From an uncultured Oscillospiraceae bacterium (GTDB lineage Bacteria; Bacillota; Clostridia; Oscillospirales; Oscillospiraceae): a stretch of 64,000 nucleotides of DNA. The DNA is taken from contig CANQXK010000005.1 in assembly GCA_947627715.1 (NCBI GenBank), positions 45,177-109,176 of the forward strand. Direction: 5' to 3'. Both the position numbers and the translations under genes were made by a program. How positions within the stretch are numbered: position 1 is the first letter of the stretch; each line of letters opens with the position of its first letter. The notes beneath the pieces were generated by a model. It saw only the letters and a program-made list of their open reading frames with translations. It ran no database searches and was not told the origin of the DNA. This document shows, piece by piece, positions 8,807-16,951 of this stretch.

Positions 8807-8811
8807 TTATA

Positions 8812-8897
8812 AGCCGCTTTGAGCTGAGCCATCAAGCGCCGGACCCCGGCGCGCCTGCAAGAGCGAGTCTCTACTAAATCAGAGGTGAAAAAAGAAC
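8812..8897 (+). ncRNA. Possible structured 5' leader of rplU (L21 leader)
   Basis: About 85 bases lie between promoter and rplU. They contain a GC hairpin GCGCCGG/CCGGCGC (8836-8852) and a downstream unpaired-looking stretch ending in the AGAGGTG ribosome site. Firmicute rplU genes often carry an autoregulatory L21 leader; whether this one matches that family needs a covariance-model search. Confidence 0.4.
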
Positions 8898-9212
8898 ATG
8901 ACAGCGATCATTGAGGCGTGCGGCAAGCAGTACCGCGTCAATCCCGGCGACACCGTGTATGTGGAGAAGCTGGGCGTGGAGGACGGCGCGTCCTACACTT
9001 TCGACAAGGTCCTGGCCGTCTTTAACGACGACGGAACCGCCACCATCGGGACCCCCGTTGTGAAGGGGGCTACGGTCACCGCCACTGTGGACAAGACCGG
9101 CAAGGGCCGGAAGATCATCGTCTACAAGATGCGCCCGAAGAAGAACTACCGCCGCAAGCAGGGCCACAGACAGCCCTATACCAAGGTCACCATCGACGCA
9201 ATCAACGCGTAA
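8898..9212 (+). CDS. rplU: Ribosomal protein bL21
   Basis: 104 residues with the L21 signature [16 protein letters not shown] near the C-terminus and an N-terminal beta-barrel ([16 protein letters not shown]). Binds 23S rRNA domain VI in the large subunit. Promoter-proximal gene of rplU-rpmA. In most Firmicutes the cysteine protease gene prp (ysxB) follows rplU; here only 37 bases separate it from rpmA. Confidence 0.97.
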   Translation: MTAIIEACGKQYRVNPGDTVYVEKLGVEDGASYTFDKVLAVFNDDGTATIGTPVVKGATVTATVDKTGKGRKIIVYKMRPKKNYRRKQGHRQPYTKVTIDAINA

Positions 9213-9249
9213 GTGACCGCCCGACACACATATTGGAGGTGTAATTAAC

Positions 9250-9513
9250 ATGGCTCATAAAAAGGGAATGGGCTCCACCAAGAACGGCCGCGATTCCGAG
9301 TCCAAGCGCCTTGGCGTTAAGCGTGCCGACGGCCAGTACGTTCTTGCCGGCAATATCCTTGTCCGCCAGCGCGGCACAAAGATCCATCCGGGCAACAACG
9401 TGGGCATGGGTTCAGACAACACCCTCTACGCGCTGGTCTCCGGCAAGGTCCGCTTCGAGCACATCAACCGTGAGCGCAAGCAGGTCTCCGTGTACGAGTC
9501 CGCCGCCGAGTAA
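9250..9513 (+). CDS. rpmA: Ribosomal protein bL27, without N-terminal leader
   Basis: 87 residues: [16 protein letters not shown] start, then [11 protein letters not shown] and [15 protein letters not shown], the standard L27 body. L27 reaches into the peptidyl transferase centre by its N-terminus. Many Firmicutes have an extra leader of about nine residues ending in FFA that Prp removes; here the protein begins like the E. coli form. ATG follows TGGAGGTG. A terminator follows. Confidence 0.97.
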   Translation: MAHKKGMGSTKNGRDSESKRLGVKRADGQYVLAGNILVRQRGTKIHPGNNVGMGSDNTLYALVSGKVRFEHINRERKQVSVYESAAE

Positions 9514-9526
9514 TTGTCCGCTCTCT

Positions 9527-9558
9527 AAAGGAGACGTCGCCACATGACGTCTCCTTTT
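9527..9558 (+). terminator. Rho-independent terminator of rplU-rpmA
   Basis: AAAGGAGACGTC (9527-9538) pairs with GACGTCTCCTTTT (9546-9558), seven-base loop, T tract following. Confidence 0.9.
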
Positions 9559-9641
9559 ATTTTTAATGGAAGTGCTATAGGAAAATGCCGACACTTTTCT
9601 GAATTTTGTACATTAAAACACTACCATTCCTCCGGGGCCTG

Positions 9642-9650
9642 TGGTATTAT
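9642..9650 (+). promoter_or_regulatory. Possible extended -10 promoter for degV
   Basis: TGG then TATTAT (9645-9650). No convincing -35 box 17 bases upstream. The 278-base gap between rpmA and degV otherwise shows only the rpmA terminator. Confidence 0.35.
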
Positions 9651-9791
9651 TAAAAGGAAAGCGCATTATGCCCTTTATTCCCTTTAAATAAGAGAACGAC
9701 AGACCCGCCCGCCCCTGGGCGCGGGAGAGTACGGACAGCCAGGCCGCTCCGGCGGCCCTCCCGGCTGCCCGCCATCGAAGGAGGACGCCCC

Positions 9792-10637
9792 ATGAAAATC
9801 AAGATCACGGCTGACAGCACGTGCGACCTGCCGGCTTCCCTCGCGGAACAGGAGAACATCCATATCTTTCCCCTCTATGTGGTGATGGACGGCGCGGCCC
9901 GCCGGGACGGGGTGGAGATCACCCCCCAGGACATCTTCGACCACGTCTCCGCCGGAGGTAAGCTTGGGAACACGGCCGCCGTCAACGTGGGGGACTACCT
10001 GGAGAAATTCCGGGAGTTTAGGGCCGAGTACGACGCCATTATCCACTTCACCATCTCCCAATCCATGTCCGCCTGTTACCAAAACGCCAACATCGCCGGG
10101 GCTGAGGTGGGGAACGTCTACGTGGTGGACTCCCGGAACCTGTGCGTGGGCATCTCCTTGCTGGTGCTGGACGCTTGCCGGATGGCCGCCGAGGGCGCAA
10201 GCCCGGAGGAGATCGTGGCCGCCGTGGAGGCCAGGCGGGACAAGGTGGACATGAGCTTCGTCATTGACACCCTGGATTATCTGAAGGCCGGCGGGCGCTG
10301 CTCGCCCCTGGTGGCCCTGGGGGCCAATCTCCTGAACCTGAAGCCCTGTGTGGAGCTTCGGGACGGCGCCATGGACGTGGGGAAGAAGTACCGGGGGTCC
10401 ATCGAGAAGGTGGTCCTCAAGTATCTGGCGGACAGGCTGGCGGACGCCGCCTCCATCGACACAGGCCGCGTCTTCTTCGTCAAGTCCGACGGCTTTTCGG
10501 AGGAATTTTTGGAGGAGGCCCGCGCCGAGGTCGCAAGGCTCTGCCCCTGGGGGGAGCTTATCGACGCCACGGCGGGATGCACCATCTCCAACCACTGCGG
10601 CCCCAAAACCCTGGGGATCGCTTTCTACAGAAAATAA
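9792..10637 (+). CDS. DegV family fatty-acid-binding protein
   Basis: 281 residues, normal for DegV. Typical segments are KITADSTCDLP at the N-terminus, FPLYV, TISQSMSACYQNA and the DTLDYLKAGGRCSP motif in the middle. DegV/FakB proteins bind fatty acids and, with FakA kinase, supply acyl-phosphate for membrane lipids; FakA is not in this window. ATG follows GAAGGAGG. glyA starts 22 bases later and may be co-transcribed. Confidence 0.9.
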   Translation: MKIKITADSTCDLPASLAEQENIHIFPLYVVMDGAARRDGVEITPQDIFDHVSAGGKLGNTAAVNVGDYLEKFREFRAEYDAIIHFTISQSMSACYQNANIAGAEVGNVYVVDSRNLCVGISLLVLDACRMAAEGASPEEIVAAVEARRDKVDMSFVIDTLDYLKAGGRCSPLVALGANLLNLKPCVELRDGAMDVGKKYRGSIEKVVLKYLADRLADAASIDTGRVFFVKSDGFSEEFLEEARAEVARLCPWGELIDATAGCTISNHCGPKTLGIAFYRK

Positions 10638-10659
10638 TTAATTGAAATAGGAGACCCAT

Positions 10660-11913
10660 ATGTATTCTGATCTTCAAGATTCCATCGGCTTCATCGCCAA
10701 CACCGACCCCGACCTGGCCGCCGCCATGGGCCGTGAGCTGGGCCGCCAGAAGAGGAACATCGAGCTGATCGCCAGTGAGAACTATGTCTCTCCCGCCGTG
10801 ATGGCCGCCATGGGCAGCGTCCTCACCAACAAGTACGCGGAGGGCTACCCCGGCAAGCGGTACTACGGCGGCTGCGAGTACGTGGACGAGGTGGAGACCC
10901 TGGCCATCGAGCGCGCCAAGGCCCTCTTCAACGCCGGGTACGCCAACGTCCAGCCCCACTCCGGCGCGCAGGCCAACACGGCGGTGTACTTCGCCCTGCT
11001 GAATCCCGGCGACACCGTGCTGGGCATGAATCTCAACGAGGGCGGCCACCTGACCCACGGCTCGCCCGTGAACCTCTCCGGCAAGTACTTCAACTTCGTC
11101 CCCTACGGCGTCAGCGCCGAGACGGGCCGGATCGACTACGACGCCTTGATGGAGCTTGCCGTGAAGCACAGCCCCAAGCTCATCGTCGCCGGCGCGTCCG
11201 CCTATCCCCGCGCCATCGACTTTAAGAAATTCCGCGAGATCGCGGACGCCTGCGGGGCGTATCTCATGGTGGACATGGCCCACATCGCCGGCCTTGTGGC
11301 GGCGGGGGAGCACGAAAGCCCCCTTCCCTGGGCGCACGTGGTCACCACCACCACCCACAAGACGCTGCGCGGCCCGCGCGGCGGCATGATCCTTACCCAG
11401 GACCCGGAGTTTGGCAAGCAGTTCAACAAGGCCATCTTCCCCGGCACCCAGGGCGGCCCCCTGATGCACGTCATCGCCGCCAAGGCCGTCTGCTTCGGCG
11501 AGGCGCTGAAGCCTGAGTTCAAGTCCTATCAGCAGCAAATCGTGAAAAACGCCAGGGTCCTGGCTCAGGAGCTGATGGCGCGGGGCATCAACCTGGTCTC
11601 CGGCGGCACGGACAACCACCTGATGCTGGCCGACCTCCGGGGCACCGGCGTCACCGGCAAGACGCTGGAAAAGCGCCTGGACAGCGTGTATATCACCGTC
11701 AACAAGAACGCCATCCCCAATGACCCGGAGAAGCCCTTCGTCACCAGCGGCATCCGCATCGGCACCCCCGCCGTCACCACCAGGGGCTTCCGGGAGGATG
11801 AAATGAAGATCATCGCCGCCTGCATCGCCGACACCGCCCACGACTATGAGGGCACGCAGGAGAAGACCCGCGCCACGATCAACGAGCTTTGCGCCCGGTT
11901 CCCCCTCTATTGA
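10660..11913 (+). CDS. glyA: Serine hydroxymethyltransferase
   Basis: 417 residues, full length. N-terminal [12 protein letters not shown] and YPGKRYYGG, the active-site loop [15 protein letters not shown] with PLP lysine K234, and the C-terminal [15 protein letters not shown] are diagnostic. It interconverts serine and glycine with tetrahydrofolate in the cytoplasm, feeding one-carbon metabolism. ATG follows ATAGGAGACCC. A weak GC hairpin follows the stop, before the tRNA promoter. Confidence 0.97.
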   Translation: MYSDLQDSIGFIANTDPDLAAAMGRELGRQKRNIELIASENYVSPAVMAAMGSVLTNKYAEGYPGKRYYGGCEYVDEVETLAIERAKALFNAGYANVQPHSGAQANTAVYFALLNPGDTVLGMNLNEGGHLTHGSPVNLSGKYFNFVPYGVSAETGRIDYDALMELAVKHSPKLIVAGASAYPRAIDFKKFREIADACGAYLMVDMAHIAGLVAAGEHESPLPWAHVVTTTTHKTLRGPRGGMILTQDPEFGKQFNKAIFPGTQGGPLMHVIAAKAVCFGEALKPEFKSYQQQIVKNARVLAQELMARGINLVSGGTDNHLMLADLRGTGVTGKTLEKRLDSVYITVNKNAIPNDPEKPFVTSGIRIGTPAVTTRGFREDEMKIIAACIADTAHDYEGTQEKTRATINELCARFPLY

Positions 11914-11963
11914 GAGATCAGGCCGGCCCTGTCCGGGATTTTTAAAAAAATCGAAAAAACCAC

Positions 11964-11992
11964 TTGACATTCCCGGACCTCTGTGGTATTAT
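11964..11992 (+). promoter_or_regulatory. Sigma-A promoter for tRNA-Ala
   Basis: Perfect TTGACA (11964-11969), 17 bases, TATTAT (11987-11992) with TGG before the -10 box. Confidence 0.85.
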
Positions 11993-12024
11993 CAATCACG
12001 CTGTTGAGAGACAGCGTGATTTCC

Positions 12025-12100
12025 GGGGGCGTAGCTCAGCTGGGAGAGCGCCTGAATGGCATTCAGGAGGTCATCGGTTCGATCCCGACCGTCTCCACCA
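12025..12100 (+). tRNA. tRNA-Ala (anticodon GGC)
   Basis: A 76-base cloverleaf with encoded CCA. Acceptor GGGGGCG/CGTCTCC includes the G3-U70 wobble that marks alanine tRNAs. D arm GCTC/GAGC, anticodon stem CCTGA/TCAGG around ATGGCAT giving anticodon GGC, T loop TTCGATC. It has its own promoter and terminator. Confidence 0.97.
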
Positions 12101-12137
12101 AAAAGAAGGACCGCCGTAAGGCGGTCTTTCTTTTTGG
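12101..12137 (+). terminator. Rho-independent terminator of tRNA-Ala
   Basis: AAAGAAGGACCGCC, loop GTAA, GGCGGTCTTTCTTTTT, starting directly after the CCA end. Confidence 0.9.
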
Positions 12138-12146
12138 TGGACTTAC

Positions 12147-12232
12147 GGCCTTTGCCTACGGCAAAGGCCGCCCCGGCGCAGAGCACCGGGGTCTATTCAA
12201 CGTGGAGGAAACCCCTGATGGGTTTCCTCCAC
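12147..12232. repeat. Cluster of three perfect hairpins downstream of tRNA-Ala
   Basis: GGCCTTTGCC/GGCAAAGGCC (12147-12169), CCCCGG/CCGGGG (12171-12191) and a 13-bp perfect palindrome GTGGAGGAAACCC/GGGTTTCCTCCAC (12202-12232). None has a clear T tract. The gap 12138-12430 holds no gene; the rest of it contains only the next promoter. Confidence 0.6.
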
Positions 12233-12363
12233 AGCTCTTTCCTTTCCGATAAATTTCAGCGGGTGACAATAGGATTTTACCTGCTTATTCCAATAAGATT
12301 GACCGCCTTACGGCGGCCTTTCTCTTTTCCTCCGGCTTTTTTACCGGCGGGGGTCAAATTGGA

Positions 12364-12392
12364 TTGACTTTACGCGCGCGAAATGGTATTCT
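12364..12392 (+). promoter_or_regulatory. Sigma-A promoter for the methyltransferase at 12431
   Basis: TTGACT (12364-12369), 17 bases, TATTCT (12387-12392). It lies after any in-frame earlier start, which fixes the gene start at 12431. Confidence 0.7.
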
Positions 12393-12430
12393 ATATTATT
12401 GGAGTAATTGACAGAAGACGGAGTATTTTT

Positions 12431-13288
12431 ATGTGGTACAGCGACCGATGGAAAGACTATGAGCTTCTTGACTGCTCGTCAGGGGAGCGGCTTGAGCGGT
12501 GGGGGACGCAGATCCTCATCCGCCCCGACCCGCAGGTCATCTGGGACACGCCCAGGGAGGACCGGCGCTGGCGGCAGGCGGACGCGCGCTACCGGCGCTC
12601 CGCCACAGGCGGGGGCGCGTGGGACAAGCGGGACGTGCCGGAGAGCTGGAAGGTCCGCTACGGGGACCTCACCTTCAACGTCAAGCCTATGAATTTCAAG
12701 CACACCGGGCTTTTCCCGGAGCAGGCCGCCAACTGGGACTGGGCCATGGAGAAGATTCGCGGCGCGGGGCGGCCCGTGTCGGTTTTGAACCTCTTCGCCT
12801 ACACGGGCGCCGCCACGGTGGCGGCGCTGAAGGCGGGCGCGAGCGTCTGCCACGTGGACGCCGCCAGGGGGATGGTCCAGTGGGCCAAGGAGAACGCCCA
12901 AAGCTCCGGCGTGGCGGACCGGGAGGTCCGATGGATTGTGGACGACTGCGCCAAGTTCGTGGAGCGGGAGATACGGCGCGGACACACCTATGACGCCATC
13001 ATCATGGACCCGCCCAGCTACGGGCGCGGACCCGGCGGGGAGATATGGAAGCTGGAGACGAGCCTTGCGCCCTTTGTGCGCCTGTGCGCCGGGGTACTCA
13101 GCCAACGGCCCTTATTTGTGCTGATCAACTCCTACACCACGGGCCTTTCGGCCTCCACCATCGGCTACGTGGCTGAGACGGCCTTCGCCGGCCGGGGCGG
13201 ACACGCCGAGAGCCGGGAGCTGGGCCTGCCGGTGACTGCCACGGGCCTGTACCTGCCCTGCGGCGCATCGTGCCGGATGGAGTTTTAA
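12431..13288 (+). CDS. Class I rRNA-type methyltransferase (RlmI/RlmK-like catalytic domain)
   Basis: 285 residues. LNLFAYTGAATVAALKAGA is the SAM-binding motif of the RlmI/RlmL-type cytosine/guanine methyltransferases, followed by HVDAARGMVQWAKENA (motif II), VDDCAKFVEREIRR and the catalytic/target loop IIMDPPSYGRGPGGE. The N-terminal PUA domain of RlmI is absent; instead a short region (SGERLERWG, RPDPQVIWD) precedes the domain, as in many clostridial homologues. Target base unknown. GGAG lies eight bases before ATG. Confidence 0.85.
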   Translation: MWYSDRWKDYELLDCSSGERLERWGTQILIRPDPQVIWDTPREDRRWRQADARYRRSATGGGAWDKRDVPESWKVRYGDLTFNVKPMNFKHTGLFPEQAANWDWAMEKIRGAGRPVSVLNLFAYTGAATVAALKAGASVCHVDAARGMVQWAKENAQSSGVADREVRWIVDDCAKFVEREIRRGHTYDAIIMDPPSYGRGPGGEIWKLETSLAPFVRLCAGVLSQRPLFVLINSYTTGLSASTIGYVAETAFAGRGGHAESRELGLPVTATGLYLPCGASCRMEF

Positions 13289-13344
13289 GGCGGCGGGGGC
13301 CGGACCCGCGCCGGCAAAAAATCAGAAAACAGGTTGGAATAGCC

Positions 13345-14202
13345 ATGGACGATACGGCGATCAAAATTGAAAACCTCACATTTTTCTATCCCTCCGAGGA
13401 GGAGGGGCAGGCGCCGGAGGACGTGCTGTCCGGCGTGGACCTCACGGTGGAGAAGGGGTCCTTTACGGCGATCCTGGGACACAACGGCTCAGGAAAATCC
13501 ACCCTGGCCCGGCATCTGAACGCCCTGCTGCTGCCCAAAGGCGGCTCTGTGACCGTGTTCGGTATGGACACCAGGGACGAGGAGCTGACGCTGGAGATCC
13601 GGCGGCGCGTGGGGATGGTGTTCCAGAACCCGGACAATCAGATCGTCTCCAACGTGGTGGAGGAGGACGTGGCCTTTGCGCCGGAGAACCTGGGCATCCC
13701 CACGCCGGAGATCCGCACCAGGGTGGACGAGGCGCTGAAAACCGTGGGGATGTACGAGTTTCGGACACACGCGCCGCATCTTCTGTCCGGCGGGCAGAAG
13801 CAGAGGATCGCCATCGCCGGGGTGCTGGCGATGCGGCCGAAATGCGTCGTCTTTGACGAACCCACGGCCATGCTGGACCCCCAGGGGCGGCGGGACGTGA
13901 TGCGCATCATCGGGCGGATGAAAAAGGAGCTGGGGACCACCGTTATCCTTATCACCCACCACATGGAGGAGGCCGCTATGGCGGACCGGGTGGTGGTGAT
14001 GTCCGACGGGCAAATCGCCATGGACGGCGCGCCCGGAGAGGTCTTTACCCGCGTGGAGGAGCTGGAGGCGCTGGGCCTCACGGTCCCCGACACGGTGAAG
14101 CTCATGTGGGAGCTGCGGCAAAAGGGCGTGGACGTGCCTCTGGACACGCTGGACGTGGAAGAGTGCGCCAAGGCCCTGGCGGAGCATTTTAAAAAGAAAT
14201 AA
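13345..14202 (+). CDS. ecfA1: ECF transporter ATPase, A subunit
   Basis: 285 residues. Walker A GHNGSGKST, Q-loop FQNPDNQIVSNVVEEDVAF typical of EcfA1/CbiO, signature LSGGQKQRIAIAG, Walker B CVVFDEPTAMLD and H-loop THHMEEA. Together with EcfA2 and EcfT it powers uptake of vitamins or metals through exchangeable S components, none of which is encoded here. First gene of ecfA1-ecfA2-ecfT-truA. The C-terminal extension beyond the NBD (about 45 residues) is usual in the family. Confidence 0.95.
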   Translation: MDDTAIKIENLTFFYPSEEEGQAPEDVLSGVDLTVEKGSFTAILGHNGSGKSTLARHLNALLLPKGGSVTVFGMDTRDEELTLEIRRRVGMVFQNPDNQIVSNVVEEDVAFAPENLGIPTPEIRTRVDEALKTVGMYEFRTHAPHLLSGGQKQRIAIAGVLAMRPKCVVFDEPTAMLDPQGRRDVMRIIGRMKKELGTTVILITHHMEEAAMADRVVVMSDGQIAMDGAPGEVFTRVEELEALGLTVPDTVKLMWELRQKGVDVPLDTLDVEECAKALAEHFKKK

Positions 14203-14347
14203 ACGGGAAGTATCCTGAATGTTGACGGCGGGGAAGGCACGGAGCCTCATTTAACGCCGCGCCGCCGCACCGTCAACACCCCCGGCAGGACAAAAGAACG
14301 CCTGGGGGGCCGCCTCGGCGGGGAACTTCACCGAAAGGATATGCCTC

Positions 14348-15214
14348 ATGAACGAACCCATTTTGAAAACAGAAAACCTGACCCATGTGTATTCCCCCGG
14401 CACGCCCTTTGAAATGACGGCGCTGAACGGGGTGGACCTGGAGATCCGCAAAGGGGAGATCCTGGGCATCATCGGCCACACGGGTTCCGGGAAAAGCACC
14501 CTCATCCAGCATCTGAACGCCCTCATCAAGCCCACGTCGGGGAGGGTGCTGTTAGAGGGACGGGACATCAACGAGTCCAAGAGCGCCATAAGACAGGCTC
14601 GCAGCCGGGTGGGCCTTGTTTTCCAGTACCCGGAATATCAGCTGTTTGAGGAGACGGTGTACAAGGACATCGCCTTCGGCCCCAAAAACATGAAGCTCTC
14701 CCCGGAGGAGATCGACCGGCGCGTCCGGGAGGCCGCGGGCTTCGTGGGGGTGGAGGAGCTTCTGGACCGCTCGCCCTTCGACCTCTCCGGCGGGCAGAAG
14801 CGCCGGGTGGCCATTGCCGGCGTTATTGCCATGATGCCGGAGGTGCTGGTGCTGGACGAACCCATGGCGGGCCTGGACCCCGGCGGGTGCCGGGAGATCA
14901 TGGACAACATCCTCTCCTACCACGACAAGACGGGGGCCGCCGTCGTGGTGGTCACCCACTCTATGGAGGAGGCCGCCCGGCGGGCCGACCGCATGGTGGT
15001 GCTCAACCACGGCACGGTGGCCATGTCCGGCGCCCCGGAGGAGATCTTTGCCAGAGGCGACGAGCTTCGCAAGATGGGCCTTGCCGCCCCCGTTATGACG
15101 GAGCTTTCCCAGAGACTGCGCGCGCTGGGCGTGGAGCTTCCCGGCACGGTCTACACCGTGGAGCAGATGGCCGCCGCCCTGCTGGAGCTGGAAGGGGGGC
15201 GGGGACGTGCTTAA
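14348..15214 (+). CDS. ecfA2: ECF transporter ATPase, A' subunit
   Basis: 288 residues. Walker A GHTGSGKST, Q-loop FQYPEYQLFEETVYKDIAFGPKNM, which is characteristic of EcfA2, signature LSGGQKRRVAIAG, Walker B LVLDEPMAGLDP. Heterodimer partner of EcfA1. A 145-base gap separates the two genes, unusual for this operon, and contains a GTTGACGG/CCGTCAAC inverted repeat without a T tract. Its last eight bases overlap ecfT. Confidence 0.95.
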   Translation: MNEPILKTENLTHVYSPGTPFEMTALNGVDLEIRKGEILGIIGHTGSGKSTLIQHLNALIKPTSGRVLLEGRDINESKSAIRQARSRVGLVFQYPEYQLFEETVYKDIAFGPKNMKLSPEEIDRRVREAAGFVGVEELLDRSPFDLSGGQKRRVAIAGVIAMMPEVLVLDEPMAGLDPGGCREIMDNILSYHDKTGAAVVVVTHSMEEAARRADRMVVLNHGTVAMSGAPEEIFARGDELRKMGLAAPVMTELSQRLRALGVELPGTVYTVEQMAAALLELEGGRGRA

Positions 15215-16010
15215 GGATGTGACGCTGGGGCAGTATTTCCCCGGCGATACCGTGGTCCACAGGCTGGACCCGCGCACGAAGATCCTGATGGTGATCCTCT
15301 ACATCGCCGCCCTCTTCAACGCGAAAAGCTGGATCTCCTACGGGGTGGTGCTGGTTTTTCTGGCCGCCGCCATTGCCGTGTCCAGGATCCGGCTGAAGGC
15401 GATGCTCAAGGGCCTGAAGCCCGTGGTGTTCATCGTTGTTTTGACCTCCCTTTTGAATCTCCTCTACGGCAGGGGCGAGATCATCGCCCAGTGGTGGATC
15501 TTCCACATCACAAGGGAGGGCATCAAGGCCGCGATCCTGATGGGGGCGAGGCTTGTGATGCTGGTGATGGGCACGTTCATGCTGACCTACACCACCTCGC
15601 CCATTATGCTGACTTACGGGCTTGAGCTTCTGCTGAATCCCCTGAAGAAGCTGAAAGTCCCTGTCCACGAGCTTGCCATGATGATGAGTATGGCGCTGCG
15701 GCTCATTCCCACCCTCATCGAGGAGACGGACAAGATCATGTCCGCCCAGAAGGCCAGGGGCGCGGAATTTGACACGGGGAATCTTATCGAGAAGGCCAAG
15801 GCCATGCTGCCCATTTTGGTGCCGCTGTTCCTCTCCTCCTTCCGCAGGGCGGACGAGTTGGCAACGGCCATGGAGGCCCGGTGCTACCACGGGGGCGAGG
15901 GACGGACAAGGCTCAACGTGCTCAAAATGGCCGCCAGGGACCATATCACCCTGGGCGTCGGCCTTGCGCTGCTGGCGGGCGTCATCGCCCTGGCAAAGCT
16001 GGGCCTTTGA
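15207..16010 (+). CDS. ecfT: ECF transporter transmembrane scaffold
   Basis: 267 residues with about five to six membrane segments and the cytoplasmic coupling helices carrying the ARG motif (AQKARGAEFD) and MEARCYHGG. LGQYFPGDTVVHRLDPRTKI at the N-terminus is the EcfT/CbiQ hallmark. Links the ATPase dimer to S components. GTG start inside the end of ecfA2. Confidence 0.95.
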   Translation: MLKDVTLGQYFPGDTVVHRLDPRTKILMVILYIAALFNAKSWISYGVVLVFLAAAIAVSRIRLKAMLKGLKPVVFIVVLTSLLNLLYGRGEIIAQWWIFHITREGIKAAILMGARLVMLVMGTFMLTYTTSPIMLTYGLELLLNPLKKLKVPVHELAMMMSMALRLIPTLIEETDKIMSAQKARGAEFDTGNLIEKAKAMLPILVPLFLSSFRRADELATAMEARCYHGGEGRTRLNVLKMAARDHITLGVGLALLAGVIALAKLGL

Positions 16011-16044
16011 CGCTGTTGCTAACGACCGGCAGGGGAGGGAGACC

Positions 16045-16809
16045 ATGAAAAACATCGCGCTGAAGCTTCGCTACGACGGCACCCGCTACCACGGCTGGCA
16101 GGTACAGAAAAACAACGTCACTGTGGCCGAGACCGTGGAGGACGCCCTTGGGAAGCTCCTGGGAGAGCGTGTCCGCGTCACCGGGTGCGGGCGCACGGAC
16201 GCGGGCGTCCACGCCCTCAGATACTGCGCCAATTTCCACGCGGACTGCACCATCCCCATGGAGCGGATGCCCCTGGCCCTCAACTCCCGCCTGCCCGGAG
16301 ACATCTCCTGCCTGGAGGCCGTGGAGGCCGGGGAGGACTTCAACGCCATCCTCTCCTGCAAGATGAAGGAGTACACCTATCGGATCTATAACGCCCGGAT
16401 CCCGGACCCCTTTGAGCGGGATCGGTCGTATTTCTACCCGGCGGTGCTGGACGTGGAGACCATGAAGAGGGCCGCCGCCCAGTTTGTGGGGACCCACGAC
16501 TTTGCCGCCGTGCGCTCGGTGGGGACGGAGACGAAGACCACCGTGCGCACCGTCTACTGGTGCGACGTGGAAAGCGCCGGCCCCGTGGTCACCATGCGGG
16601 TGTGCGCCGACGGCTTCCTCTACAACATGGTCCGCGCCATCATGGGGACCGTCCTCTACTGCTCCGAGGGGAAGCTTGACTACCGGGAGCTTCCGCGCCT
16701 TTTAAAGACGCGGGACCGCCGCCTCACCGGCCCCACCGCGCCGCCCCAGGGCCTCTATCTGAGTCGCGTGTGGTACGACGGACCCGTGGGAGAGATGATG
16801 GCCCGGTAA
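16045..16809 (+). CDS. truA: tRNA pseudouridine(38-40) synthase
   Basis: 254 residues. ALKLRYDGTRYHGWQVQ start, catalytic D52 in GRTDAGVHA, and the C-terminal FLYNMVRAIMGT segment are diagnostic. Modifies uridines in the anticodon arm of several tRNAs. ATG follows GGGGAGGGAGA. The order ecfA-ecfA-ecfT-truA is conserved in Firmicutes; here it is detached from rplQ and rplM. Confidence 0.96.
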   Translation: MKNIALKLRYDGTRYHGWQVQKNNVTVAETVEDALGKLLGERVRVTGCGRTDAGVHALRYCANFHADCTIPMERMPLALNSRLPGDISCLEAVEAGEDFNAILSCKMKEYTYRIYNARIPDPFERDRSYFYPAVLDVETMKRAAAQFVGTHDFAAVRSVGTETKTTVRTVYWCDVESAGPVVTMRVCADGFLYNMVRAIMGTVLYCSEGKLDYRELPRLLKTRDRRLTGPTAPPQGLYLSRVWYDGPVGEMMAR

Positions 16810-16855
16810 ATTCGGCCTTAATGATTGATCCATGGGTTCGCAAGGGAATCTTAAT

Positions 16856-16884
16856 TTGCAAAATGTTCAAGAATATGTTATAAT
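16856..16884 (+). promoter_or_regulatory. Sigma-A promoter for the DUF5711-cvpA-clpE block
   Basis: TTGCAA (16856-16861), 17 bases, TATAAT (16879-16884). About 68 bases of leader before the first gene. Confidence 0.75.
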
Positions 16885-16951
16885 CTGATGATACAATATC
16901 CGCATTGGCGGCGATGAACGAATACACTACTGAAACTACCAAGGAGACGCC

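Noticed and set aside
10638..10659. THF or glycine riboswitch ahead of glyA
   Set aside because: Only 22 bases separate degV and glyA, too short for a riboswitch.
14221..14277. Inverted repeat GTTGACGG/CCGTCAAC between ecfA1 and ecfA2, possible attenuator or riboswitch
   Set aside because: Only eight paired bases around a long loop, no T tract and no match to a known vitamin riboswitch; too weak to annotate.
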